64,000 bases of DNA from assembly GCA_027919835.1 (NCBI GenBank), contig JANVFP010000041.1:186001-250000 (forward strand), read 5' to 3'. The notes beneath the pieces were generated by a model that did no database searches, was not told where the DNA came from, and saw nothing but the letters and a program-made list of their open reading frames with translations. Source of the DNA: Lentinula raphanica (lineage: Eukaryota > Basidiomycota > Agaricomycetes > Agaricales > Omphalotaceae). Positions 46,792 to 56,008 of this stretch are shown here, piece after piece (within the stretch, counting starts at the first letter, position 1; each line of letters begins with the position of its first letter). The position numbers and the translations under genes are program-made.

Positions 46792-48573
46792 GACTGGCTA
46801 CTACTACAAGCCAAGGGTTCCCACGCCCGACCTTTTTGACCGATTAATTCCGTAGCGACCGATTTTGACCGATTTCAGTTTCTCAGCACGTGATCCCATT
46901 AGACGCTCAACGTAAACTCTCACCGACCAATTTTTGCTCCTTTCCATGAGACACTGCAGTTGATTTGAAGAGATATAAGGGCTTCAACATTACTATGCTT
47001 TACTATGAGCTCACTCAAGTGCTTTTATTTTGAATTTTGAGAGGAATTTACTGAACATAAAGCAGGTCAACTAAACTTGGTTATAGTGTGACCATTTGTC
47101 ACATCAGGCGCGCGCTTGCGCGCGCCAAAATTACATTCGAGATACAATTTTTTCACAGATCCGGGTTGAGCCATTGCCCCAATACATACATACACTACAG
47201 TCTATACATTAGAGTAGATACCTATCCGACGCCCAAAAGCTCCAATCTGAGCACATTTTCATTGAGATTTACAAAATCTTGAGTAGATAGCCCTCGGCAA
47301 ATTTGCTTCCGCTCTTTGAGCAAACCCTCGGCAGGTCTGTGGATGCCTGCGGCATCCCAGACCCTCGGTATGACCAATTTTTCCTGACTGGCTACTACTA
47401 CAAGCCAAGGGTTCCCACGCCCGACCTTTTTGACCGATTAATTCCGTAGCGACCGATTTTGACCGATTTCAGTTTCTCAGCACGTGATCCCATTAGACGC
47501 TCAACGTAAACTCTCACCGACCAATTTTTGCTCCTTTCCATGAGACACTGCAGTTGATTTGAAGAGATATAAGGGCTTCAACATTACTATGCTTTACTAT
47601 GAGCTCACTCAAGTGCTTTTATTTTGAATTTTGAGAGGAATTTACTGAACATAAAGCAGGTCAACTAAACTTGGTTATAGTGTGACCATTTGTCACATCA
47701 GGCGCGCGCTTGCGCGCGCCAAAATTACATTCGAGATACAATTTTTTCACAGATCCGGGTTGAGCCATTGCCCCAATACATACATACACTACAGTCTATA
47801 CATTAGAGTAGATACCTATCCGACGCCCAAAAGCTCCAATCTGAGCACATTTTCATTGAGATTTACAAAATCTTGAGTAGATAGCCCTCGGCAAATTTGC
47901 TTCCGCTCTTTGAGCAAACCCTCGGCAGGTCTGTGGATGCCTGCGGCATCCCAGACCCTCGGTATGACCAATTTTTCCTGACTGGCTACTACTACAAGCC
48001 AAGGGTTCCCACGCCCGACCTTTTTGACCGATTAATTCCGTAGCGACCGATTTTGACCGATTTCAGTTTCTCAGCACGTGATCCCATTAGACGCTCAACG
48101 TAAACTCTCACCGACCAATTTTTGCTCCTTTCCATGAGACACTGCAGTTGATTTGAAGAGATATAAGGGCTTCAACATTACTATGCTTTACTATGAGCTC
48201 ACTCAAGTGCTTTTATTTTGAATTTTGAGAGGAATTTACTGAACATAAAGCAGGTCAACTAAACTTGGTTATAGTGTGACCATTTGTCACATCAGGCGCG
48301 CGCTTGCGCGCGCCAAAATTACATTCGAGATACAATTTTTTCACAGATCCGGGTTGAGCCATTGCCCCAATACATACATACACTACAGTCTATACATTAG
48401 AGTAGATACCTATCCGACGCCCAAAAGCTCCAATCTGAGCACATTTTCATTGAGATTTACAAAATCTTGAGTAGATAGCCCTCGGCAAATTTGCTTCCGC
48501 TCTTTGAGCAAACCCTCGGCAGGTCTGTGGATGCCTGCGGCATCCCAGACCCTCGGTATGACCAATTTTTCCT
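46792..48573. repeat. Perfect tandem repeat, 3 x 594 bp
   Basis: Units start GACTGGCTACTACTACAAGC at 46792, 47386 and 47980, and each ends GGTATGACCAATTTTTCCT. By eye the three are identical. Each contains a perfect hairpin GGCGCGCGC-TT-GCGCGCGCC (first at 47108-47127), a second inverted repeat around CTCGGCAGGTCTG, and a CACGTG site. The last 24 bp resemble URC4 sequence (GTACGACCAATCTTTGCC), as does the start (GGCTGACTGCC), so the repeat boundary lies inside URC4-derived DNA. An open frame of 64 codons recurs in each unit, but starts at GTG and shows no protein features. Confidence 0.9.
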
Positions 48574-48925
48574 CCTTCTTGAGTATAGCGGTTCCAGGCA
48601 TTTGGTTCCAAGGTCAAAATGGCTCCCACATCTGCTTTTGGCAGGTCAAACACTACGATACTGGGTACTAGATGTTGATAAACCAGTTTGCCTTATTGTA
48701 GTTAGTGTGTACAGTTTCTCTCGAAGCCGAAGTTCCTCTTATCTCTGTCTTTTTCGAGGGTACATATGCACGATGGTGACTTTGATGATGTTTCAACGGG
48801 TCAGATCCGTTACATGCCTTTCGAGGTATCCAGATAGTGATCAAAAACTCACAAACGCCGGATCTCAGGTAGAGTACGGAGGTAGGATTGGCCTGGTTTC
48901 CGAGGCAAAGTGAGGTTGATTAAAC
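48574..48925 (-). pseudogene. Decayed URC4-like fragment 2b (interrupted copy, 5' part)
   Basis: Aligns to about 41380-41735 of the intact gene: TTGGTTCCAAGGTCAAAATG (intact TCGCTTCCAAGATCAAAATG), TTTGCCTTATTGTAGT, TTGATGATGTTTCAACGGG, then CAGGTAGAGTACGGAGGTAGGA and GAGGCAAAGTGAGGTTG, matching the coding start. Indels break the frame. Together with fragment 2a it represents one former gene split by the 594 bp array. Confidence 0.6.
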
Positions 48926-49701
48926 AAGCGTGGAGTCATGGTTGCATGGAGGAAAGAGGAGTTGAAGAAAAGGGATGTCGGGTAGATTTCCATTCAACAG
49001 GTAGGCACGATGGCAGTGCTTTCAAGTTCCGCGGAAAGATGCCGACTCTTGACATGTCCCGCCGCTGGCTGCGATATTTCCCTTGGTAATCGATTAACAT
49101 AGCGACAGGGATCATCCAACGCTCGCTCACTATGATGCTAGGTGTACAACCTGACAGATACAAGGAAAGTATGATACGACGGGACAGATACCATGATTGC
49201 AGAAGGAACATGATCTTTGCAGATAGTAGCACCGAGAATTATCTCGACAGTCGAGTCTCTTTGTGTAAGGCATCTACGGGAATTGCACCTTTCCCCGAAT
49301 CTAAGATAATCTGCTCGTTGGCAGTGGTGCCCCATTGCCACCCCGTCCAGGATACAGCGATTTTCACTATCGAGCATCGAGAATCTTTGAAGGGATCGAT
49401 GTAACTTTCGCACAGCTGCATGACACGATTATATCACTGTTGAAACCTTAGCCTGATTTCTGAATGGCCGTAGCTGACACACAAGCTCTGCTAAACTTTG
49501 TTGTGGGTGAAGACCGAGGTTGCTACTATATCCTATTTTCTTCAACAGATTTCCGAAAAATTCGACCAGCCTTCATGAGGCCGGAGAATCAATGGACAGT
49601 CGACTGGAGTAGGAATCTCCTTGTGCTTCGCCATGACTGATCACAGATTATACATTTCTCGGAGCTTGGTGTTCTTGATCAAAGACCGAACTATTGGTTG
49701 G
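48926..49701. other. Intergenic up to the retrotransposon
   Basis: This would be the promoter side of family B member 2 before the Copia element inserted. GATACGACGGGACAGATACC (about 49173) resembles GATACGACGGTGAAGGTACC near 44092 in the previous duplicate. No gene was seen. Confidence 0.4.
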
Positions 49702-49706
49702 ATTAC

Positions 49707-49996
49707 TGTTGGATAGTGACTCTGCATCGTTGTCATTCGTATGAGTATCTTATCAACTATCTTATCTTGATTTCTTTATCTGCTTACTAAACACTGTATT
49801 GTCTCGCTGGGACGAAGCAAGCCCCTTAACGTTTCTTGCTTCGTCCCAGGTATGTCGTCTCACCGGTTCTGTATGTACACTAGCTTAACGTTTCTTGCTT
49901 CGTCCCAGGTATGTCGTCTCACCGGTTCTGTATGTACACTAGCTTAACGTTTCTTGCTTCGTCCCAGAATATATTCTATCTTGTCAACCTTTAATA
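49707..49996 (+). repeat. 5' LTR of the Copia element (290 bp)
   Basis: Starts TGTTGGATAGTGAC and ends CAACCTTTAATA, so the terminal pair is TG...TA rather than TG...CA; the ATTAC duplication fixes the ends. Holds three copies of a TTAACGTTTCTTGCTTCGTCC word in a 59 bp tandem repeat. A 15 bp perfect inverted repeat (CTGGGACGAAGCAAG at 49807-49821, its inverse at 49835-49849) would form a strong hairpin. Confidence 0.9.
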
Positions 49997-50075
49997 GGTT
50001 ATGGGCCCCGAGCTCTAAATCACTGCGATAACACCGACAACACACTAGCCCCTTTATTTTGCATAACAGTACAAT

Positions 50076-52016
50076 ATGGAGTTGACCGACGAAGCAAAGG
50101 ATTGGAAACACATCACCTTGCTACCTATAAAGGAAGCTGAAGATGGCTCCAACAACTACAACGAGTTCAAACGAAAGTCCATGTTCGAACTCAATGCTGC
50201 GGGCTATTGGAAATATATCGACGGCGTTGATTACAATCCTCCCCAAATCCCAGTCTTGCAACCTACTCGAGAAGTGCGTGGTCTTGATCTTGCAGGAAAT
50301 CCTACTACGATCAGGATTCCTGGTAACGAGGCTGAAGTCCAAGCTGCACGCAATAACGCCAAGGTCTGGCTAGAAGGAGATAAGAAAGCGTTGGCTATCA
50401 TCGTCAAAGCAGTCCCTGTCGAAAGACTCTACCTTCTTGAAGAATGTACCTCCGCACACGCAGCGTGCAAAGCACTCAAAAACGAGTATGAACCTACCAA
50501 CTCACTCTCCGCGTTAACGATCATGCAGCAAATCATTGGTAATCAGTGCAAACCTAAAGATGACCCTGTTGCGTGGTTGAACACCATGATTCGCCTTTAT
50601 AGCCGGCTACGTGATGCGGACCCGAAGATGATGCCCGACTGGGATTTCGCCAAACATCTTATTACGTTGATGACCAAGGATGAGAGCTGGAGGTATTGTC
50701 GTGATGATTTGAGGAACAAGCTTAGGATTGCCGAACTCGCTGGTTGACCATTTTCTTCGCAGACTGTGGTTCGTCGTCTGAAAGACGAGGAGGTTGAGCT
50801 AGGCATAGCTCCCTACATCACTTCCCTTAACACGATCATTGCGACAAATAAAGGCAAGAGTGCTGGCCGTAGCACAAACCAGGTAGTTCCAGGTGTTTAC
50901 TCTGCGAATAATGCCTCTAGTTCGCGTCAGTCACACAGGGACGATAGAAGATTTAAACCGTACCCTAACCAGCGTGGAACACCTAGTAATAGTCGCCAAT
51001 CGTCTACATTCAACCCAAACCTCATCTGCGAAAACGCCTACTGTGTTTTTCCCCAGGGCCACACAACGGAGAACTGCTTCGTTTACGGCGGTGGAAAGGC
51101 TGGCCAATATCCGGCTAACTACAACGGTCCGCGCGATCTTCATCTATCACCAAATGCCAGAGTTACTGCGAGGCGTAAGCAGACGCTAGAGAAAATCAGA
51201 GGAGGGAAGCCAGCAGGTTCCGGAGGAAGCCGTTATGCAGGATTAGGCGTATCCAACGAAGCCGCTACTAGTCATGATAACACCACTATTCCTGACGACG
51301 ACGATCTGCCTATGTATGCCGGGTTTGTAGAAGGTGGTGGTGGTGATGCAGTAGACGAAGAGGAAGTGGCAGAAGTTGTTGAAAATATAGAGGATGAGTT
51401 TGCCTTTATGATGGATATGTCTGAACATCATGAGTTGGGGGAGGAGTCAGATGATGAAGTCCATATCGACAAAGAGGTGAAGATCAATGCTGTGGCCTTG
51501 AACCTCGAAGTTCCTCAGAACGACTCTATCAATCACGATACGGGAGCGACGAGGCACATTTTCCGTGAACGAAAGTACTTCCAGAATTACGAGGCACTCG
51601 AAACACCCATCCAAGTTCACGGTTTTGGGTCAAACCTATCGGCAGTGGCAGTAGGAAAAGGGACCATCACTTTACAGGCAAAGTTGAAGAACACGTTACG
51701 CACTTTTTCGTTGTCCAACGTCCTCCATATTCCGTCAGCAAGATGCAACCTCATTTCCGGATCCAGACTTGACAGGAAAGGAGTTAAGACGAAAACAGGT
51801 AGCGGCCAAATCACTTATTACAACTCCCGCAACACCGCCTTTGCCACGGGAGAAGTAGTAAGAGATTTATTCAGAATGGACGTGACTCCGGTAGAGAACG
51901 AGGAAGAGAAGAGAGAAGAGGTCAATGTTGCGGCAATGGTACCCGAAGTATCCGACCTCTTTGGGATCAATGCCGAAACTGAATTTGCTAGGCGTGTGGG
52001 TTTTACCACCGTCTAA
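50076..52016 (+). CDS. Copia gag and protease block
   Basis: A single frame with one TGA at 50745-50747. The first 223 codons are capsid-like (YWKYIDGVDY, AAYKALK-type region, LNTMIRLYSRLRDADP). After the TGA the same frame continues (PFSSQTVVRRLKDEE) to a zinc-knuckle variant (C-x4-C-x5-H-x4-C around CENAYCVFPQGHTTENC) and the protease active site HDTGATRHIF. The protein would package the element's RNA and process the polyprotein in virus-like particles. The TGA is followed by C, a weak stop context, but a CGA-to-TGA change is as likely. The frame ends at TAA 52014-52016, just after a slippery GGGTTTT. Confidence 0.8.
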
Positions 52017-52983
52017 TGGGGCATATAGACGTTAAAGGCCTCGGGCGAGCGACCACAGGGTTACCTGTGAGCGATGTGGAGGTCAAGCACTGTCGTATCT
52101 GTGCTCTCGCCAACATAAAACGTCTGCCCTTTCCAAAACGATCCCATACACGAGCCGATCGTCCTCTTTTCCGTATTCATTGCGATATCTGCGGTCCTCT
52201 TCCCATTGGTTACGGTGGTTTCCGATACTTCATTATCTTTGTCGACGACTATTCTCGCTATATTGCAATCTTCTTCCTGAAATCCAAATCCGACGCACTC
52301 AAAGCATTCATTGAATTCAAACTGGCTGCAGAAAAATATCTAGGCTACAACATCGTCATTCTACGAGTGGACAACGCCAATGAGCTCATCTTTGGGGCTT
52401 TTCAGAAGTACTGTGAGGAGAACGGAATAACTTTCGAGCTAACGATCCCTGATGCGTCTCAGCAAAATGGGGTCGCAGAAAGAACCATTCAGACAGTGGA
52501 GTATATGATGAGAGCTATGTTAGTCGACGGCCGGTTATCTCACTGGTTCTGGCCATTATCTGCCCAAGCAGGTGTTCATATCAAGAATAGAGTCCCACAT
52601 TCTGCCTTACCTCCCGATACCACTCCATTTCAACGCTGGCTTTGTAAGAAGCCTGATCTTTCCCATCTACGCCCATTCGGTGCACTAGTCACAGCAAGGA
52701 AAACCAATTCAGATTACTTGAACAAGGTTATCGAACGAGGTGAAGAAGGTCGTTTTGTAGGGTATGCTCGAAACGCCAAAGGCTATCTCATATATTTTCC
52801 ACATTCGAAAACAATTAGACCGCGTCGCGACGTCGATTTCCATGGTTTCCCAGTCGATATCCCTACTCCGCCTCCTTCCGAATATTTGTGGGAAGATATC
52901 CCTTTCGAATTGGAGAAACGTTTCCAAGATGGCGATAAACATGTCACCATCGAAATCGAATCGAAACCGAATCCTATCGAGCA
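52004..52983 (+). CDS. Copia integrase block (-1 frame relative to gag)
   Basis: Begins in the pre-integrase zinc region (FYHRLMGH, HCRICALANIKR) and continues into the integrase core: catalytic D in HCDICGPLP, D in RVDNANE and E in QQNGVAERTIQT, which is the D,D-35-E triad. It joins element DNA to the genome. There is no ATG before FYHR; an ATG at 52016 overlaps the gag stop (TAATG), but starting there would cut off the H of the zinc motif. Translation therefore more likely arrives by -1 frameshifting at 51998-52004. At the end, CAG-TGA would stop the frame unless the intron-like 52984-53039 is removed. Confidence 0.8.
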
Positions 52984-53292
52984 GTGAGTAAAGACTCATT
53001 GACTCAATAACGAATACTTACTCAATGAACGAATCATAGTACACCTAACATCCAAACGAATCCATCACATCGTACCTCAATTGAATCCAATAGCGAACCA
53101 TCGTAAGTCAACAAATCGAATGAAAGAATTTAACGAATTAATAAATGGAATGAATAGTTCCTCTCCGGACGTCAGCATGCGAGAACCATCTGATCATAAC
53201 GAACCTATTGCAACCAGAAAACCCTCTCGTACTCGCAGACTTCCCGCTCGATACATCACAAACCAGAACACTTCGGCCTCTTCGGAAAAGGG

Positions 53293-55321
53293 GGGCTGGA
53301 CGTGCTACTTGGTATCCTCGAATCCGAAGAAGAGGAAGAACTAGAAATAGAATGTGACCGTATGGATTTCGGAGCGATTGCCCATTGTCTAATGCGCGCC
53401 GAGTCAATCTATGCTGCTGGGGCATATGCTGGTGGAGCTCTATCAGAACCTATAGATGATCCTAAAGCAAGCGACCCCAACTCAATAGAAGAAGCGAAAA
53501 TATCGAACTATTGGTCGCATTGGCTTGCAGCTATACACGAGGAGCTTGAATCTCTTCATCAGAAGGGAGTATACGAAGAAATCGATGAACTTCCACCCAG
53601 CAGAAAAGCTGTAGACTCTAAATGGGTATTACATATCAAGCGAGACCGGGATGGACTCATTTCGCGATTCAAAGCTAGACTCGTCGCAAAAGGCTTCACT
53701 CAAATCCCTGGCCAAGACTTCTCGTATACTTTCGCTCCTGTTGCTCGTTGGGAATCCATGCGAACTATTCTTACACTTGCCGCCGAACACGACATGGAAT
53801 TACGACAAATCGACGTCAAAACAGCGTTTCTCAATGGTCTGCTAGATGAAGAAATCTATATGCGTCGACCATCTGTCGTAGGAACTGGCTTCTGGCGTTT
53901 GCGAAAAGGCTTATATGGTCTTAAACAGTCAGGCCGGCAGTGGTATCTAGAACTGAATTCAAAACTAGAATCTATAGGTTTCAAACGAACCGAATCCGAC
54001 TGGAGTGTCTATATTCATCAGGAAAAATATTCTCATCTCTAGAGTCCCCAGAGATACCCCCCAATTCCTAGGTAGTCTCAGAGAGCCTAGAGTATCTGAG
54101 TTCTTTGAGGCTTCTAAAAATTCTCTGGGTGCTTTCTGGTGCTTTCTGGTGCTTTCAGATGCTTTCAGGATCTTTCAGGATCTCTAGGATGTTTTTTGAT
54201 CTTTCAAAGTTCACAAAAATCTCTGAGCAGCCTAGGAATTGGGGGGTATCTCTGGGGACTCTAGAGATGAGAATATTTTTCCTGATGTTAGATCAACCGT
54301 TGGAGGAAATCGTTCGTATATCACTACGAGTGTGGACGACATGCTGATTGCTTCGAACTCTACCTCCGAATCTGACTTGGTGTTCAACCAGTTACGCACC
54401 CTTTTCGAAATCACCGATAATGGATCCCCTACATTCCATCTAGGGTGCAGTATCGAACGAGATAGGACCAATCGCACCATCAAAGTTAGCCAGCAGTCTT
54501 ACACGCTCTCCATACTCCGCGAATTCGGATACGAAAATTGCAATTCAGTCACAACGCCCATGGATCCGGGCAAACGTCTAGTTCCACTCACTTCCGTTCT
54601 TACGACAGAAGAAACCAAACGAGTTCAAAGCTTCCCCTACAGAACCATAGTAGGGAAATGTATGTATCTGTGTACATGCTCAAGACCAGATATCGCATAC
54701 ACAGTCCGAGAACTCGCTCGTTTCATGGCATCCTATGGTCCAGAACATATCGCGGCGGCAAAACATCTGCTACGGTATCTGAAAGGAACCCAAAACTTCG
54801 GAATATTCCTAGGATCGACCAACGTTGTATATCCTATGATTCGAGCTTTAACAGATTCTGACTGGGGTATGGGTGATTCCAGGAAGTCAATCTCAGGCTT
54901 TCTAGTTCTTTTAGGGAAATCACCTTTGTCCTGGAGTTCGAAACAACAAACCGTCGTTGCCTTATCGTCATGCGAAGCTGAATACTTGGCGTCGACTCAC
55001 TGCGCGAGAGAAATCTTGTGGTTCCGAAACTTCTTTGCCGAACTCGGTTTTCCTCAGAATTCACCCACGACAATCTTCTGCGATAACTAAGGGACTATCG
55101 CTTGCACTCATGATCCACACGCTCACAGCAAAATGAAACATATTTCCATTCGCGAACATTTTATTCGTGACTGCGTGGCCAAACGTCAAATCAACATCAT
55201 ATACGTATCAAATAGGGAGAATATAGCGGACCTCTTTACCAAGCCACTACATCGGACTTTACACGCACGATGGGTAAAACTGCTCAATCTTGATGCGAGT
55301 CAAGGGGGGGGTGTTGGATAG
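53293..55321 (+). pseudogene. Copia reverse transcriptase and RNase H block, interrupted
   Basis: Reads VDSKWVLHIKRD, RFKARLVAKGFTQ, QIDVKTAFLNG, EEIYM and LRKGLYGLKQSGRQWY up to 54015, then is cut by the 272 bp mini-element (54016-54287), and resumes in phase with TTSVDDMLIAS, YLCTCSRPDIAY, KHLLRYLKGTQNFG, DSDWGMGD...SISGF and SSCEAEYLA. A TAA at 55088-55090 replaces the Gln of the usual DNQG motif of RNase H. The YVDD catalytic motif reads SVDD: the two Asp are present but the Tyr is replaced. The end is SNRENIADLFTKPL, typical for Copia. The block copies element RNA into DNA; this copy cannot make a full enzyme. Confidence 0.85.
54016..54287. mobile_element. CATCAGG-ended mini-element, copy 4 (272 bp), inside Copia
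   Basis: Inverted arms are identical over the outer 57 bp (CATCAGGAAAAATATTCTCA inward to AATTCCTAGG). Flanked by TT on both sides (54014-54015 and 54288-54289). Removing the element and one TT brings the retrotransposon's reading frame back into phase, which fixes both ends and shows a 2 bp duplication. The perfect arms mean this is the youngest of the four copies, and younger than the Copia insertion. No coding capacity. Confidence 0.93.
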
Positions 55322-55542
55322 TGACTCTGCATCGTTGTCATTCGTATGAGTATCTTATCAACTATCTTATCTTGATTTCTTTATCTGCTTACTAAACACT
55401 GTATTGTCTCGCTGGGACGAAGCAAGCCCCTTAACGTTTCTTGCTTCGTCCCAGGTATGTCGTCTCACCGGTTCTGTATGTACACTAGCTTAACGTTTCT
55501 TGCTTCGTCCCAGAATATATTCTATCTTGTCAACCTTTAATA
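55312..55542 (+). repeat. 3' LTR of the Copia element (231 bp)
   Basis: Same sequence as the 5' LTR except that it has two rather than three copies of the 59 bp internal repeat unit, which accounts exactly for the 59 bp length difference. Preceded directly by the polypurine tract. Followed by the ATTAC target duplication. Confidence 0.9.
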
Positions 55543-55547
55543 ATTAC

Positions 55548-56008
55548 CCCCTTGTTCACAATGTCATTGTCGATGCTGGTCTGTGCGTTTCGTGAACTTC
55601 AGATGGCGATAGCCAGCCTATGCCTTTCGAGAGGACCCCGAGGACATTAGGATGCGTCGGGTATCCAGTGGATTGGAACTGTCATGAGGGAACTATGTAC
55701 ATGGCTCCGCGAATTTCCAGAGACTTGACGCGGGAAGGACGATCTATTTCCTTCATGGTATATCTTTTCTGGTTTACTATATCGAGGGGCGATGAAAATG
55801 TGTATATAAGCCGTCATACATTGCACCGTAACACCAGATAACGCCTACTTACCAAGAAGAACAATCGGTGTGTCAATTCGCTGTTGCTTGAATTCTTCTT
55901 GTCCGCTGATTGTTGGTGTTCAGTACTCGAAACCTAGATTCAGATTCGCTGGCCGAATCCAAACAACAAGTTATCTTACACGTCCTGAACAGAATCTTGA
56001 TCGTCATC
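55548..56008. promoter_or_regulatory. Promoter region of family B member 2
   Basis: Shares GAGGACATTAGGATGCGTCGG (about 55638) and the leader stretch AACCTAGATTCAGATTCGCTGGCCGAATCC (from about 55930, given here in parts with its relatives at 44620 and 42225) with the other family members. The Copia element sits about 460 bp upstream of the ATG, so most of the shared segment is still attached. Confidence 0.5.

Larger units (their letters stand above)
49707..55542 (+). mobile_element. Ty1/Copia LTR retrotransposon, complete but interrupted
   Basis: Flanked by the 5-bp target duplication ATTAC (49702-49706 and 55543-55547). The 5' LTR is 49707-49996 and the 3' LTR 55312-55542. A primer-binding-like GGTTATGGGCC follows the 5' LTR, and a polypurine tract (CAAGGGGGGGG) precedes the 3' LTR. 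Domain order gag, protease, integrase, reverse transcriptase, RNase H is the Copia order. LTRs are identical by eye apart from one extra 59 bp repeat in the 5' LTR, so insertion is recent. The coding region is split by a TGA (50745-50747), two -1 frame changes (near 52004 and 53293), two intron-like segments, a 272 bp mini-element (54016-54287) and a TAA (55088-55090). Its insertion separates family B member 2 from its upstream region. Confidence 0.92.

Noticed and set aside
47088..48470. Identical 64-codon open frame in each 594 bp unit
   Set aside because: It starts at GTG, has no protein-like conservation signal apart from the DNA identity, and runs through the hairpin.
46792..48573. CRISPR-like array
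   Set aside because: The repeats are 594 bp, directly adjacent and without spacers, and the host is a eukaryote. This is an ordinary tandem duplication.
52016..52018. Separate start of the integrase block at the overlapping TAATG
   Set aside because: Starting there would omit the first histidine of the zinc motif (FYHRLMGH), which is present in the same frame upstream, so frameshifting or a lesion explains the junction better than reinitiation.
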